Positions 53,861 through 62,257 of a stretch of 64,000 nucleotides of DNA are shown here, one piece after another. Positions within the stretch are counted from its first letter, which is position 1. The number at the start of each line of letters is the position of its first letter. The translations under genes and the position numbers were made by a program. Source of the stretch: Muribaculum gordoncarteri. GTDB lineage: Bacteria > Bacteroidota > Bacteroidia > Bacteroidales > Muribaculaceae. The notes under the pieces are model-generated. The model searched no databases. It had not been told where the DNA came from and was given only the letters and a program-made list of their open reading frames with translations. The DNA lies in contig NZ_CP039393.1 in the NCBI RefSeq assembly GCF_004803695.1, forward strand, positions 124,001-188,000, read 5' to 3'.

Positions 53861-54835
53861 ATGACCGTATTAGAAGACATTCAACATACAATAGCCTCGG
53901 AACTTAGTCAACTCAATGAGTGCATGACCGAGGCTCTTTCGACATCCAACGAGTTGATGAATGAAATCGTCGGCAACTATCTGAAGACCAAAGGTAAGCA
54001 GATACGACCCATCCTCGTGTTGCTTAGCGCCAAGCTGTTTGGCGGCATCACTGATGCCACAATCGACGCTGCCGCTTCAATCGAGATGCTTCATAACGCC
54101 TCGCTGATTCATGACGATGTGGTGGACGATACTCTTACCCGCCGCAGCCGTCCGACCGTCAACGCCATTTGGGACAACCACATAGCAGTGCTTGTGGGCG
54201 ACTTTTTCGTGTCGTCGTCGCTGCATAATGCTGTCGCCACGGGCGACCTGCGCATAATCGACACCATTTCGCATCTCGGACGCATTCTTTCGCTTGGCGA
54301 AATCGACCAGATAAACAAGGCCCGCTACCACGACATAACCGAGGAGTCGTATCTCGAAATCATAGGCAGCAAGACAGCTTCGCTTTTTGTTGCGTGCATA
54401 AAGATGGGCGGATATTCGGTCAACGCATCCGATGAGGATATAGAGCGCATGTGCCGCTTTGCCCAGCTATTCGGGCTGTGCTTCCAGATTCGCGATGACA
54501 TATTTGACTATTTCGAGGACTCGCGCGTAGGCAAGCCTACCGGCAACGACCTTCGCGAAGGCAAGATAACGCTTCCGCTGCTACATGTACTGTCGATCGA
54601 CACCCTTCCATACCACAAGGAGATGAACGAGCTTGTGCGCAATGACGAGCTGTCGAGCGAGCAGATAGCCACTCTTATAGCCTATGCACGTGAGTTCGGA
54701 GGCATCGACTACGCCTACGATTGCATGTCGCGGTTCCGCGATGAGGCAGTAGAGATAATAAACCACTTCCCCGACACGGAGATACGCCGCTCGTTCATTT
54801 CACTCTTTGACTTTATCATAGCCCGTCACAATTAG
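53861..54835 (+). CDS. ispB: Polyprenyl diphosphate synthase
   Basis: The 324-residue trans-prenyltransferase has the first Asp-rich motif DDVVDDTLTRRSRPT and the second DDIFDYFED. LKTKGKQIRPILVLLSAKLF and GNDLREGKITLPLLH are typical of long-chain (octaprenyl-type) synthases that make the side chain of menaquinone. Small residues before the first motif (ASLIHDDV) suit a long product, but chain length cannot be fixed by eye. It is monocistronic. Confidence 0.93.
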   Translation: MTVLEDIQHTIASELSQLNECMTEALSTSNELMNEIVGNYLKTKGKQIRPILVLLSAKLFGGITDATIDAAASIEMLHNASLIHDDVVDDTLTRRSRPTVNAIWDNHIAVLVGDFFVSSSLHNAVATGDLRIIDTISHLGRILSLGEIDQINKARYHDITEESYLEIIGSKTASLFVACIKMGGYSVNASDEDIERMCRFAQLFGLCFQIRDDIFDYFEDSRVGKPTGNDLREGKITLPLLHVLSIDTLPYHKEMNELVRNDELSSEQIATLIAYAREFGGIDYAYDCMSRFRDEAVEIINHFPDTEIRRSFISLFDFIIARHN

Positions 54836-54883
54836 GCAAAATAAATCCCCACAACTTTGCAGCGGCGGGGAAAATTGGGTTTA

Positions 54884-54916
54884 AGAGCCGTTAATATTTA
54901 TTGTCGAACCGGCTCT
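54884..54916. repeat. Short copy of the MITE end repeat, hairpin-forming
   Basis: The 21-bp core at 54896-54916 is identical to the end sequence of the 43937-44521 element. Here it is bounded by AGAGCCG (54884-54890) and CGGCTCT (54910-54916), which can pair as a 7-bp stem. The TAG stop codon of the adjacent minus-strand gene overlaps the repeat edge. Confidence 0.6.
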
Positions 54917-55247
54917 AAGATTCGGGAATGTATCTCATAAAGTAGGTGTCGGCCGCTTTATAGTGGGTGGTGTCGAAGTCGATAAAGAGGCGGTAGGACC
55001 ATATCTCCTGCCAAAGTGCTCGGCTCACCCTCAAAGTGTCGGCGCGGTCAAGTTCCATCCATTCGTAGTCGGTGTCACTGTCCTTTATGATTTTTCCTTC
55101 GTCGTTGGCTATCATGAGCAGATGGTCGCAGATGTCGCGAAATCCCACTCCGTCGGTGTTGGAATCTATATAGTTCAACACCCTGTCCTTCAATTCATCA
55201 TCGGTGTACTCCACTCTCAGGGGAGTTGTGCCTAACTTAACTTTCAT
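54915..55247 (-). CDS. Small protein of unknown function
   Basis: The 110-residue cytosolic protein is acidic and helical, with LRVEYTDDELKDRVLNYIDS, GFRDICDHLLMIANDEGKI and WQEIWSYRLFIDFD; it hints at a small winged-helix-like fold. It ends MRYIPES, and its TAG stop overlaps a copy of the dispersed end repeat, so the C-terminus may have been set by that insertion. The gene stands alone between the polyprenyl synthase and MoeB-like genes, and I do not recognise the family. Confidence 0.6.
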   Translation of the reverse strand: MKVKLGTTPLRVEYTDDELKDRVLNYIDSNTDGVGFRDICDHLLMIANDEGKIIKDSDTDYEWMELDRADTLRVSRALWQEIWSYRLFIDFDTTHYKAADTYFMRYIPES

Positions 55248-55320
55248 AGTGCGTAAATGTTTTATTGTCAGTAGAAGTATAACGCTTGCGCCGATGTTAA
55301 AGTTAGGGCGTGGGTGTGAT

Positions 55321-56073
55321 TTATTTCAGCGGCCGCCTGCATCGGCACCTGTTGTCGGCCGGCAGGGTGAAGGTGTCGAACTCCATTGTGAGCGCATCGA
55401 AACGAAGCAGTCGACCGGTGAGCAGTCGACCTATTCCGGTGATATATTTTATGACTTCGGCGGCCTGGATGCATCCAAGTATGCCCGCTACGGCACCAAA
55501 CGGACCGGCCACGGCCTCATTCCTCGGCTGCACAGGCTCCTCTCCGGCAAAGAGGCACCGATAGCAGGGTGAGCCGGGAACATAGGTCATCGCCTGGCCC
55601 ATGTAACGATACATTCCTCCATGCACAAAAGGCTTGCCGAGTGCCACACAGGTGTCGTTGATCAGCAGCTTGGTCGCAAGGCTGTCGGTGGCATCCACTA
55701 TTATGTCGTAGTCGGCCATGAGCGACGCCGCGTTGTCGGCTGTAAGGAGCCCTGAAATGGCCTCGACCTTTACGCCGGGGTTCAAGGCTGTCATGGATTG
55801 CGATGCCGATTCAACCTTGGCGCGGCCCACATCGGCCGTGGAGTGTATTATCTGGCGTTGCAGGTTGGATAGGTCAACCACATCCCCGTCGATAATGCAT
55901 ATATTGCCCACTCCGGCCGCGGCAAGATAGAGAGCGACAGGCGAGCCCAGTCCTCCGGCTCCTACGATAAGCACTTTTGCGTCACGCAGTTTCGATTGTC
56001 CGTCAATGCCTATTTCGGGCAGTGACAGATGCCGGCTGTAGCGTTTCAGTTCATCATCATTAAATAGCGACAT
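55321..56073 (-). CDS. ThiF/MoeB/HesA-family adenylyltransferase
   Basis: From MSLFNDDELKRYSRHLSLPE the 250-residue protein follows the MoeB/ThiF pattern: LIVGAGGLGSPVALYLAAAG (ATP-binding), IIDGDVVDLSNLQRQIIHST with the conserved Arg, DIIVDATDSLATKLLINDTC, GSPCYRCLF and a final CRCRRP that can complete a zinc site. These enzymes adenylate the C-terminal Gly of a sulfur carrier (MoaD, ThiS). No moa or thi gene is adjacent, so the pathway is open. An ATG seven codons upstream is also possible. Confidence 0.88.
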   Translation of the reverse strand: MSLFNDDELKRYSRHLSLPEIGIDGQSKLRDAKVLIVGAGGLGSPVALYLAAAGVGNICIIDGDVVDLSNLQRQIIHSTADVGRAKVESASQSMTALNPGVKVEAISGLLTADNAASLMADYDIIVDATDSLATKLLINDTCVALGKPFVHGGMYRYMGQAMTYVPGSPCYRCLFAGEEPVQPRNEAVAGPFGAVAGILGCIQAAEVIKYITGIGRLLTGRLLRFDALTMEFDTFTLPADNRCRCRRPLK

Positions 56074-56115
56074 AGAGTTATCAGTTTTAGGCAAAGATAG
56101 GCAAGTTTGGCGTTA

Positions 56116-56144
56116 CGGGCAAATCCGATATGTGAATTTGCCCG
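56116..56144. terminator. Hairpin between the MoeB-like and portal-like genes
   Basis: A perfect 9-bp stem CGGGCAAAT/ATTTGCCCG has an 11-nt loop. It lies 30 nt beyond the portal-like stop codon and is a plausible terminator for the capsid/portal cluster, though with a weak T tract. Confidence 0.5.
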
Positions 56145-56154
56145 CACAGTCACG

Positions 56155-56175
56155 ATTTATTGTCGAACCGGCTCT
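56155..56175. repeat. Solo copy of the MITE end repeat at the portal stop codon
   Basis: These 21 bp are identical to 54896-54916 and to the right end of the 43937-44521 element. The TAG of the portal-like gene is formed at its edge (T plus AG of the repeat). Confidence 0.6.
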
Positions 56176-57544
56176 AAAGCATCAGGTTGCGGGCCTCGAT
56201 GAATGTCGAGAACGCTCCGAAAATGTCGCTTAGCGAACTCACTGCGTGTTGGTGCTGGCTGTCGTAAAGCGATGCCGACATGCCTGCCGAGGCTGCTTGT
56301 CCTTTCAGGGCGCCGTTCACTCCCGACACATCCTCGATGAGCCTCAGCTGCAGGTCGAGCATCCTGTTGACTCCGAGATCGCCCGGCGACGACACCACCT
56401 GTTGCGGTCCCGGCATTCCGGGCTGCGCACGGTATAGCACCACTCCGTCGGGAGCGGCCCAGTTGGCTGCAGCCTCCTCGATTGACATGTCGCTGGCATA
56501 TTGGTTTTCGGGAAAGAGCAGTACGCCCTTTGCGGCAGTCGAGAGGATGCGGTCGTTCAAGGTGAGCAGCCGGTTGACATTGCGCTGCTGCTGAATCACA
56601 TCCTCCACAAAAGAGTGTATCTCGCCGTCAATCAGCGGATAGAACCGGAACACGTAGGGGTGAGTGTCGGAGTACTCCTCATGCAGCAGGCTTCCGTCGG
56701 GCGACATGAAGCGGCAGTGCCACAGGGTCGATATGTCCCATCGGAACTCAATCAACGGCTTCCCGTCGTTGCTTCGCGACTTGTTTTCATTCTCAAGTTC
56801 ATTAGCGGCATCGCCGTTGCGGTAGAATATGTCGCCTGACATCGGGTCGTGACACAGATATTGCTCAACCGTTTCCAGTTCCCATGACTCAATTATGCGG
56901 CACATTCCTTTGGGCGCGTCGAGAAATGAGATGTAGTCGTTGACCGATGCTCCGGTAGCGGTGGAGCGGCCGTTGCCGGCAGCCTCTAATTTCGCGAAAT
57001 GGCTGCGCAGGGCATCGGCGCGTCGGCGGTCGCCCATTGAGAAACGCATTACAACCTCGTTGGGCGACATGTCGCGAATCTGTCCGAGAATCTCCACATC
57101 ATCGCCGCGCAGGTCGGTGACGGAGTTTATAAAGAATCGGGCGGGACTTACAATGTCGACCCATCGGGCGAGTCCGCCACGGCGGCGCTCATAGGTGACG
57201 CGCTGTATGGCACATCCCGAAATGAGGAACTCCTCAAGTGTGCGGGCGTCGATTTCGGGCAGATTGTTCACATCGTCGCTAAGGCGATTTGCCGCGATGG
57301 AGGAGCGGTAGTGGCCTATGATGCTTTTCAGGAGGCGGCGTATGAGATTGTTGGTGGCGGGGTTGTAGCCCATTATACGCATTGCCGTGTGCTCGTCACA
57401 CACCCGTCCGTCCGACATTTCCACCTTGTCGCTCCACTGTTTGCCGAATGTGTAGCGCTTGTGGCGAAGCCGTTGAGCCCTGAGTTGGGCTCCGGCCAGC
57501 CATGTTTCCAACGCTTTGTCAAGATGATTTTTAGTGTCGTTCAT
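56174..57544 (-). CDS. Phage portal-like protein, probably C-terminally truncated
   Basis: The 456-residue protein resembles P22-type portal proteins. It has RYTFGKQW at 30-37, a first-half motif NPATNNLIRRLLKSIIGHYR, a long beta-rich middle (WELETVEQYLCHDPMSGDIF), then HSFVEDVIQQQRNVNRLLTL and NRMLDLQLRLIEDVSGVNGA with a following SAGMSASLYDSQHQ. Such proteins form the ring through which DNA enters a capsid. P22-type portals usually continue well past this point. Here the frame ends IEARNLML with a TAG made at a dispersed repeat, so truncation is likely. It is the last gene of the cluster. Confidence 0.7.
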   Translation of the reverse strand: MNDTKNHLDKALETWLAGAQLRAQRLRHKRYTFGKQWSDKVEMSDGRVCDEHTAMRIMGYNPATNNLIRRLLKSIIGHYRSSIAANRLSDDVNNLPEIDARTLEEFLISGCAIQRVTYERRRGGLARWVDIVSPARFFINSVTDLRGDDVEILGQIRDMSPNEVVMRFSMGDRRRADALRSHFAKLEAAGNGRSTATGASVNDYISFLDAPKGMCRIIESWELETVEQYLCHDPMSGDIFYRNGDAANELENENKSRSNDGKPLIEFRWDISTLWHCRFMSPDGSLLHEEYSDTHPYVFRFYPLIDGEIHSFVEDVIQQQRNVNRLLTLNDRILSTAAKGVLLFPENQYASDMSIEEAAANWAAPDGVVLYRAQPGMPGPQQVVSSPGDLGVNRMLDLQLRLIEDVSGVNGALKGQAASAGMSASLYDSQHQHAVSSLSDIFGAFSTFIEARNLML

Positions 57545-57562
57545 TGTTGTGCTGATTTAGAT

Positions 57563-58111
57563 TTAAAAATCGGGTGAAGGAATCGTCGAGAGCGCCTTTT
57601 CGTCAAACCGATAGATGCCCGGCGTGTCGACTATCGCGAGCAGCTTTTCAACCTTTGCCGCGGAACCCGGCTTAACGGAGTAGAGGCGCACCTCGCGGTT
57701 GTCGATCACCGCTACGGGGTGATGCGTGTCGCCGCGGGTGTAGGGCGATAGCTGAAGCTGCGCCGTGCGACTCGACAGGTCGGAAGTTATTGCGGCATCG
57801 CGTGTACAGCCTTCGGCTCTTACCGCTATCAGCCTACGACACTCGTCGGGCAATTTAAACACCAGGCATCCCTCGTCGTCGACAATCTGATTGGTGATTC
57901 GGTCGTGAATCTCCATGGGAGCGAGTATCGACAGCGGGGCGTTGTCAAGCAGGTCGAGGTACCAGTCGCGCATTTTTCCGGCTAAAAGCCTGTCGATGTC
58001 AATGCCGTCGTGCCGCGTGTAAGGGCAGTCGTCGTTCACCGGTTCATGGAGGTAGCGCAACCGCCACTCCTGTAGCAGTTGCGCGTGGGTCATTTCGATT
58101 ACCATCGTCAC
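57563..58111 (-). CDS. Putative capsid-cluster connector protein
   Basis: The 182-residue protein lies between the capsid-like and portal-like genes, overlapping the former by four bases. It has MTHAQLLQEWRLRYLHEP at the start, YLDLLDNAPLSILAPMEI and VFKLPDECRRLIAVRAEG, then a beta-rich end (PVAVIDNREVRLYSVKPG). I cannot assign a family with certainty. The position and size suit a head-tail connector or capsid accessory protein, which is an inference from gene order. The reading frame is intact. Confidence 0.55.
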   Translation of the reverse strand: MTMVIEMTHAQLLQEWRLRYLHEPVNDDCPYTRHDGIDIDRLLAGKMRDWYLDLLDNAPLSILAPMEIHDRITNQIVDDEGCLVFKLPDECRRLIAVRAEGCTRDAAITSDLSSRTAQLQLSPYTRGDTHHPVAVIDNREVRLYSVKPGSAAKVEKLLAIVDTPGIYRFDEKALSTIPSPDF

Positions 58112-59328
58112 TTGGTTACGATGCGCAGATGAGCATCGGGATAGCGTAACACTATGCAGGAAGCCTCGGTGAGCACTATAGCCTCGCAGTTGCGTTGACC
58201 GCTTGAACGCAGGTCTATGGGCATTGCCTTGAAGGGGATGTGGGAATACTTCTGGATGTATTCGGGATCGAGCACCATTGCTTCATCGGCATGTCCGCAA
58301 GCATCAAAGACTTCGCTGAGCACCACGTAGAGGCGTCCGAATTTGGTTGTGATTTCGGTGAAGTCGATTCCCCAGCGTGTCACGGTTTCGGCAGGCCCGG
58401 CTGTCTTCACATGGGGCAGCATGCTGAGCTGCTCGATGAATCCCGAACCGCCTATGAGCACTTTTCGTGACGACCCGGCATTGCCAGTGAATGCCGCACG
58501 CGATAGTCTTACGAGCTCCTCTTCATTGAATTTGTCCTTAATGTAGGAGAACTCCTTGCCCGCCTGGGTCCAGATGCCTTCGGTGGTAAATACCTCGCCG
58601 TGGGTGTTGTCCTTCTCAAAGCGGGTTCGGGCACCAAACAGGAAGTTCTTCTCCATGCTCAGGCGCATGTCGATGAGTGCCGTTTCCTCCTGATCGGTCA
58701 GGCTCCATCCCACCTCTTTGGCCGAAAGTCGCTGAAGGATAGATTGTTCGACTTGGCATTTGAATATTTGACAAAAATTACGACGCTTTATGGGAAGAGC
58801 CTCGGATTGCGATGTCTGCACATCGAGTTCGGCAGCCGCACGCCCCATTCTTATCATGGGTTGCTCAAAGTTCAACGCCGGGAAGGTGTTCTCGGCCGGC
58901 GGATTTATCGCCTTTACGCGCAGCTTGTCGCCGGTGCTGATGACATAGAGCATTAAGCAGCTGCCCGGAGCCTTGCCCTTCACACCCGGAAGCAAAATGG
59001 TGTCGGAGGGGCTGAACATCGCGATGTTGTCGACCGACAGTTCGGCGATGTCGGATGTCTGGCTTGATTCAACGCCTTCAAACAGCTTGCATACCGAGGG
59101 CGGTGTGTCGACCGAATAGTAGTCGACTATCATGCTTGAGCTAAGGCGCGCATCGGCGAGGCGTGAAATCTGGTCGATGGGAGTCGACATGGGGCGAATC
59201 TTGACGATGCGCTCGTCGATTTCGTTACGGAGCAATTCTTCCGAAACTTCACGGGTGATTGTGGTTGTAAGCGGAGCGCCTTTTACGTGTGACGCGCCTG
59301 CAAATCCTTCTACGATTTGTGTTTCCAT
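58108..59328 (-). CDS. Major-capsid-like protein (SU10/DUF5309-type)
   Basis: The 406-residue protein resembles the SU10-type (DUF5309) major capsid family with an HK97-like fold. The diagnostic stretch KRRNFCQIFKCQVEQSILQR is followed by helix ALIDMRLSMEKNFLFGARTR, then TTEGIWTQAG. Earlier residues (TTTITREVSEELLRNEIDER, IRPMSTPIDQISRLADAR) are also typical. The C-terminal half has LIGGSGFIEQL and WGIDFTEITTKFGRLYVVLS. It is intact, follows a small acidic protein by 8 nt and is coupled to the next gene. There is no protease or terminase nearby. Confidence 0.75.
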   Translation of the reverse strand: METQIVEGFAGASHVKGAPLTTTITREVSEELLRNEIDERIVKIRPMSTPIDQISRLADARLSSSMIVDYYSVDTPPSVCKLFEGVESSQTSDIAELSVDNIAMFSPSDTILLPGVKGKAPGSCLMLYVISTGDKLRVKAINPPAENTFPALNFEQPMIRMGRAAAELDVQTSQSEALPIKRRNFCQIFKCQVEQSILQRLSAKEVGWSLTDQEETALIDMRLSMEKNFLFGARTRFEKDNTHGEVFTTEGIWTQAGKEFSYIKDKFNEEELVRLSRAAFTGNAGSSRKVLIGGSGFIEQLSMLPHVKTAGPAETVTRWGIDFTEITTKFGRLYVVLSEVFDACGHADEAMVLDPEYIQKYSHIPFKAMPIDLRSSGQRNCEAIVLTEASCIVLRYPDAHLRIVTK

Positions 59329-59336
59329 AAATTAAT

Positions 59337-59753
59337 TTAAAAGTGTGTTGATAAAAGAGTGAGTTGATTAATCCCAAACGCTGCGGCGCGGCGGCTGGAG
59401 CATGAATTTGGGTTCATGTGAGGAGCGGGCAGGGTGCTGTCGGGGGAATGCGGTTGCTGGTACATCCCGGGACTTTTCATGATTTCCGCGGCACTTTCGT
59501 TGCGTCCGCGCAGATAGCCTCGATTCTCGGCTTCGAGAATAAGCGATTCATCGGGAGGCGGCGGAGGCGTGGAGAAGTGCCTTGAAGCAGCTTCTCCGGC
59601 CTCTACACCGGCGAGCAAATCGACGATGAAGTGAGCTGCGCGCGGATCGCGGGCTACGATTTCCGACAGGTCGACTGTCGAAGATGCGTTGTCGATCGAT
59701 GGAACGGGAGTGTCATTGACTTCCGGATCCTGAATGTCTGGTGTCGTTTCCAT
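59337..59753 (-). CDS. Small acidic scaffold-like protein heading the capsid cluster
   Basis: The 138-residue protein has an acidic, disordered start (TTPDIQDPEVNDTPVPSIDN), a helix (DPRAAHFIVDLLAGVEAGEA), a PPPPP run near residue 68, then a basic helix (YLRGRNESAAEIMKSPGMY) and a polar tail. By size, composition and place just before the capsid gene it resembles a scaffolding protein. This is inference only. It starts 38 nt after the -7 box of the cluster promoter. Confidence 0.5.
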   Translation of the reverse strand: METTPDIQDPEVNDTPVPSIDNASSTVDLSEIVARDPRAAHFIVDLLAGVEAGEAASRHFSTPPPPPDESLILEAENRGYLRGRNESAAEIMKSPGMYQQPHSPDSTLPAPHMNPNSCSSRRAAAFGINQLTLLSTHF

Positions 59754-59791
59754 GGTATTAGTGATATTGTTGTCGGTTGATGTTCACATTG

Positions 59792-59841
59792 CAAAGTTAT
59801 GATGTGGAAAAGCCGGATTTCACCCCATAATGTCGCGAAGC
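59792..59841 (-). promoter_or_regulatory. Promoter with 29-bp shared upstream element (copy 2)
   Basis: On the minus strand -7 box TAACTTTG (59792-59799) is preceded by 13 nt and then 29 bp (59813-59841) identical to 4891-4919. The 13-nt spacers differ in sequence, so the spacing, not just the neighbourhood, is conserved. It drives the four-gene capsid/portal cluster. Confidence 0.7.
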
Positions 59842-59882
59842 GATTTTCTTTGATGAAAATTTTGGGAGAATGAATTATTAGT

Positions 59883-59890
59883 TAAATTTG
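59883..59890 (+). promoter_or_regulatory. -7 box of the GT4 pair, near-leaderless start
   Basis: TAAATTTG ends five bases before the ATG of the first GT4 gene, so the transcript is expected to start at about the start codon. Confidence 0.5.
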
Positions 59891-59895
59891 CGTAC

Positions 59896-61092
59896 ATGAA
59901 GTCAAATGTGCTATTGGTAAGCAAATTCTACTATCGTCGAGGAGGCGCATGTGTCTATGTTCTTAATCTTGAACGACTTTTGCTTGACCGCGGCCATGAG
60001 GTGGCGGTGTTTGCCATGGACTACGGGCTGAACGAACCTTCGCGATGGAGCGGCTTCTTTGCTCCCGAGGTGAAATTCTTCGGCCGTGATGCACACTTGC
60101 TTCCGGCGGCGCGGCGCGTACTGGGCTTTGGCGATGTGAGGGACCGTTTTTCGGCCATCATCGACCGCGTGAGGCCCGATGTGGTTCACCTCAACAACAT
60201 TCACTCCTACCTGTCGCCCGTTGTAGCGACTATGGCCCATGAACGGGGCATAAAGGTGGTGTGGACGCTCCATGACTATAAGCTTGTGTGTCCCGCCTAC
60301 AGTTGTCGCCGCAACGGTGTTGATTGCACCGACTGCTTCGGCAACCGCCAGCACAATGTGCTGTTGCACAGGTGTATGAAGCATAGCATTAAAGCCTCGG
60401 CGCTTGCCTTTGCCGAGGCTTGGCGTTGGCGGCGCACGGTGCTTGAACGCTGTGTGGATACTTTCATCTGTCCGAGCCGTTTTATGGCCGATGTCATGAT
60501 ACGCGCCGGATATGACGCACGAAAAATCCACGTAGTGTGCAACTTCGTGGACGAGTCGCCCGAGGGTCGTGACGATGCAGCACCGCGGCGGGGTGATTAT
60601 TGCTGCTATGTGGGGCGGCTTTCGGAGGAGAAGGGTGTCGACAGGCTGATGAAGGCGGCAACAATGTCGTCGCTGCCGTTGAAAGTGGCCGGCGATGGCC
60701 CGTTGTCCGATGAACTGAAGAGCCGGTACGGCGATTGCCGGAATGTAGAGTTTTTAGGTAAACTTGACCGTGAGGGAGTCATGGAACTGATACGCGGAGC
60801 GCGCTTTTCGGTCGTTCCCTCGGAGTGCTGGGAAAACAATCCGCTCTCGGCAATCGAGTCGTTGTCGTGCGGCACTCCTGTGGTGGGAGCCGCAACAGGC
60901 GGTATTCCCGAACTAATTGACTGCAGCAACGGGCGGTTGTTCATGTCGGGCGATGTCGACGACCTTGCACGAGCCATGAAAGAGGAGTGGCGCTCACTTC
61001 GCGACAACGAGGCGATAGCTCGTGACGCACGAGCGCGATTCAGCGCGTCACGGCATTACGATTCATTGATGAGGATATATAGCGGGTCATGA
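59896..61092 (+). CDS. GT4 glycosyltransferase
   Basis: The 398-residue GT-B enzyme has KFYYRRGGACVYVLNLERLL at the N-terminus (Gly-rich acceptor loop), TLHDYKLVCPAYSC, a Cys-rich patch GVDCTDCFGNR, CCYVGRLSEEKGVDRLMKA and SVVPSECWENNPLSAIESLS (the EX7E motif reads ECWENNPLSAIE). The Cys-rich segment is typical of a subset of Bacteroidales GT4 proteins. It overlaps the next GT4 by four bases. Its role in cell-surface glycan synthesis is inferred. Confidence 0.9.
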   Translation: MKSNVLLVSKFYYRRGGACVYVLNLERLLLDRGHEVAVFAMDYGLNEPSRWSGFFAPEVKFFGRDAHLLPAARRVLGFGDVRDRFSAIIDRVRPDVVHLNNIHSYLSPVVATMAHERGIKVVWTLHDYKLVCPAYSCRRNGVDCTDCFGNRQHNVLLHRCMKHSIKASALAFAEAWRWRRTVLERCVDTFICPSRFMADVMIRAGYDARKIHVVCNFVDESPEGRDDAAPRRGDYCCYVGRLSEEKGVDRLMKAATMSSLPLKVAGDGPLSDELKSRYGDCRNVEFLGKLDREGVMELIRGARFSVVPSECWENNPLSAIESLSCGTPVVGAATGGIPELIDCSNGRLFMSGDVDDLARAMKEEWRSLRDNEAIARDARARFSASRHYDSLMRIYSGS

Positions 61093-62171
61093 AGATATAC
61101 GTATTAGGCACACGAGGCATTCCCTATGTGGCGGGAGGGGTGGAAACCCACTGCGAGCGGCTTTATCCACGGCTTGCGGCCATGGGAATGGATGTGACGG
61201 TCGTGAGAAGGCGTTGCTATGTTGCGCCGCGCAACGAGTATCGGGGGGTGCGTCTTATTGATGTATATGCCCCGAGGATAAAGAGTCTTGAGGCTATATG
61301 TCACACCCTGCTCGGAGTTGTCAAGGCAGGCATCGACCGTGCCGATGTAGTGCATCTGCATGCGGTGGGGCCTTCGCTGCTTGTACCGCTTGCCCGACTG
61401 TTGGGAATGAAAGTGGTGGTCACCAATCACGGTCACGACTATGAACGTGAGAAGTGGGGAAGAGCGGCCAGGGCCGTTTTGCGCATGGGTGAGCGGGTCG
61501 GCGTGCGTTTTGCCAATGAGGTGATTGCCATATCGCAGCCTATTGCCGATGTGCTTGAGTCGAAATACGGGCGAGGCGATGTCACGGTGATTCCCAACGG
61601 AGTCGAGCCGGCATGCGTGACCGAGGGCGACGACTATCTTAAATCAATAGGTGTGGAGCGTGGCCGTTATGTGTTGGCGGTGGGCCGGCTGGTAAAGGAG
61701 AAGGGTTTCCATGACTTGATAAAGGCGTTCGGAAAAATCAGGACAAAGGGATTCCGACTGGTTATAGCCGGAGATGCCGACCATCGCGACGATTACAGCG
61801 ACGAGCTGAAGGATATGGCCGTCGAAGCCGGAGTGGTAATGCCGGGATACGTTTCGGGAGAGCCTCTGCAACAGCTGCTGTCACATTCGGCCTTATTCGT
61901 GCTGCCGTCCTATCATGAAGGCTTGCCCATTGCACTGCTTGAGGCGATGAGCTATGGCCTTGATGTGGCGGTGAGCGACATCAGAGCCAACCGGCTGAGT
62001 GAGCTCGACGGCTCCGACTTTTTCAAGCGAGGCGACTGTGACGATCTTGCCCGGCTTATCGACACCAAGCTCGGTGTGGCTCCGCGGCGACGCTGTTACG
62101 ACATGTCACGTTACGACTGGGATGCGATAGCCGCACGCACTGCCGAGGTTTACGGACATTTGTCGCGATGA
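61089..62171 (+). CDS. GT4 glycosyltransferase
   Basis: The 360-residue GT-B enzyme begins KIYVLGTRGIPYVAGGVETH, the motif of the subfamily with a DUF1972-like N-terminus. It has VTNHGHDYEREKWGRAARAV, VIPNGVEP, VLAVGRLVKEKGFHDLIKAF and PSYHEGLPIALLEAMSYGLD (EX7E). It is the second gene of a coupled GT4 pair on the same transcript, probably adding the next sugar in the same chain. Confidence 0.9.
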   Translation: MKIYVLGTRGIPYVAGGVETHCERLYPRLAAMGMDVTVVRRRCYVAPRNEYRGVRLIDVYAPRIKSLEAICHTLLGVVKAGIDRADVVHLHAVGPSLLVPLARLLGMKVVVTNHGHDYEREKWGRAARAVLRMGERVGVRFANEVIAISQPIADVLESKYGRGDVTVIPNGVEPACVTEGDDYLKSIGVERGRYVLAVGRLVKEKGFHDLIKAFGKIRTKGFRLVIAGDADHRDDYSDELKDMAVEAGVVMPGYVSGEPLQQLLSHSALFVLPSYHEGLPIALLEAMSYGLDVAVSDIRANRLSELDGSDFFKRGDCDDLARLIDTKLGVAPRRRCYDMSRYDWDAIAARTAEVYGHLSR

Positions 62172-62220
62172 GGATGGAAAAATTACTGCCGATAAATAAT
62201 TGTGTAAACGGAAAATTTCT

Positions 62221-62228
62221 TAAATTTG
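62221..62228 (+). promoter_or_regulatory. -7 box of the lipoprotein gene
   Basis: TAAATTTG lies 29 nt before the chosen ATG (62258) and within the longer upstream frame, which therefore should not be translated from this promoter. Confidence 0.5.
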
Positions 62229-62257
62229 CGATAGATAACAAAATATTCAGGTCATTA

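Noticed and set aside
56174-59841. Complete prophage around the capsid/portal genes
   Set aside because: The flanking genes are housekeeping genes on both sides (MoeB-like, GT4), with no integrase, terminase, tail or lysis genes in the window.
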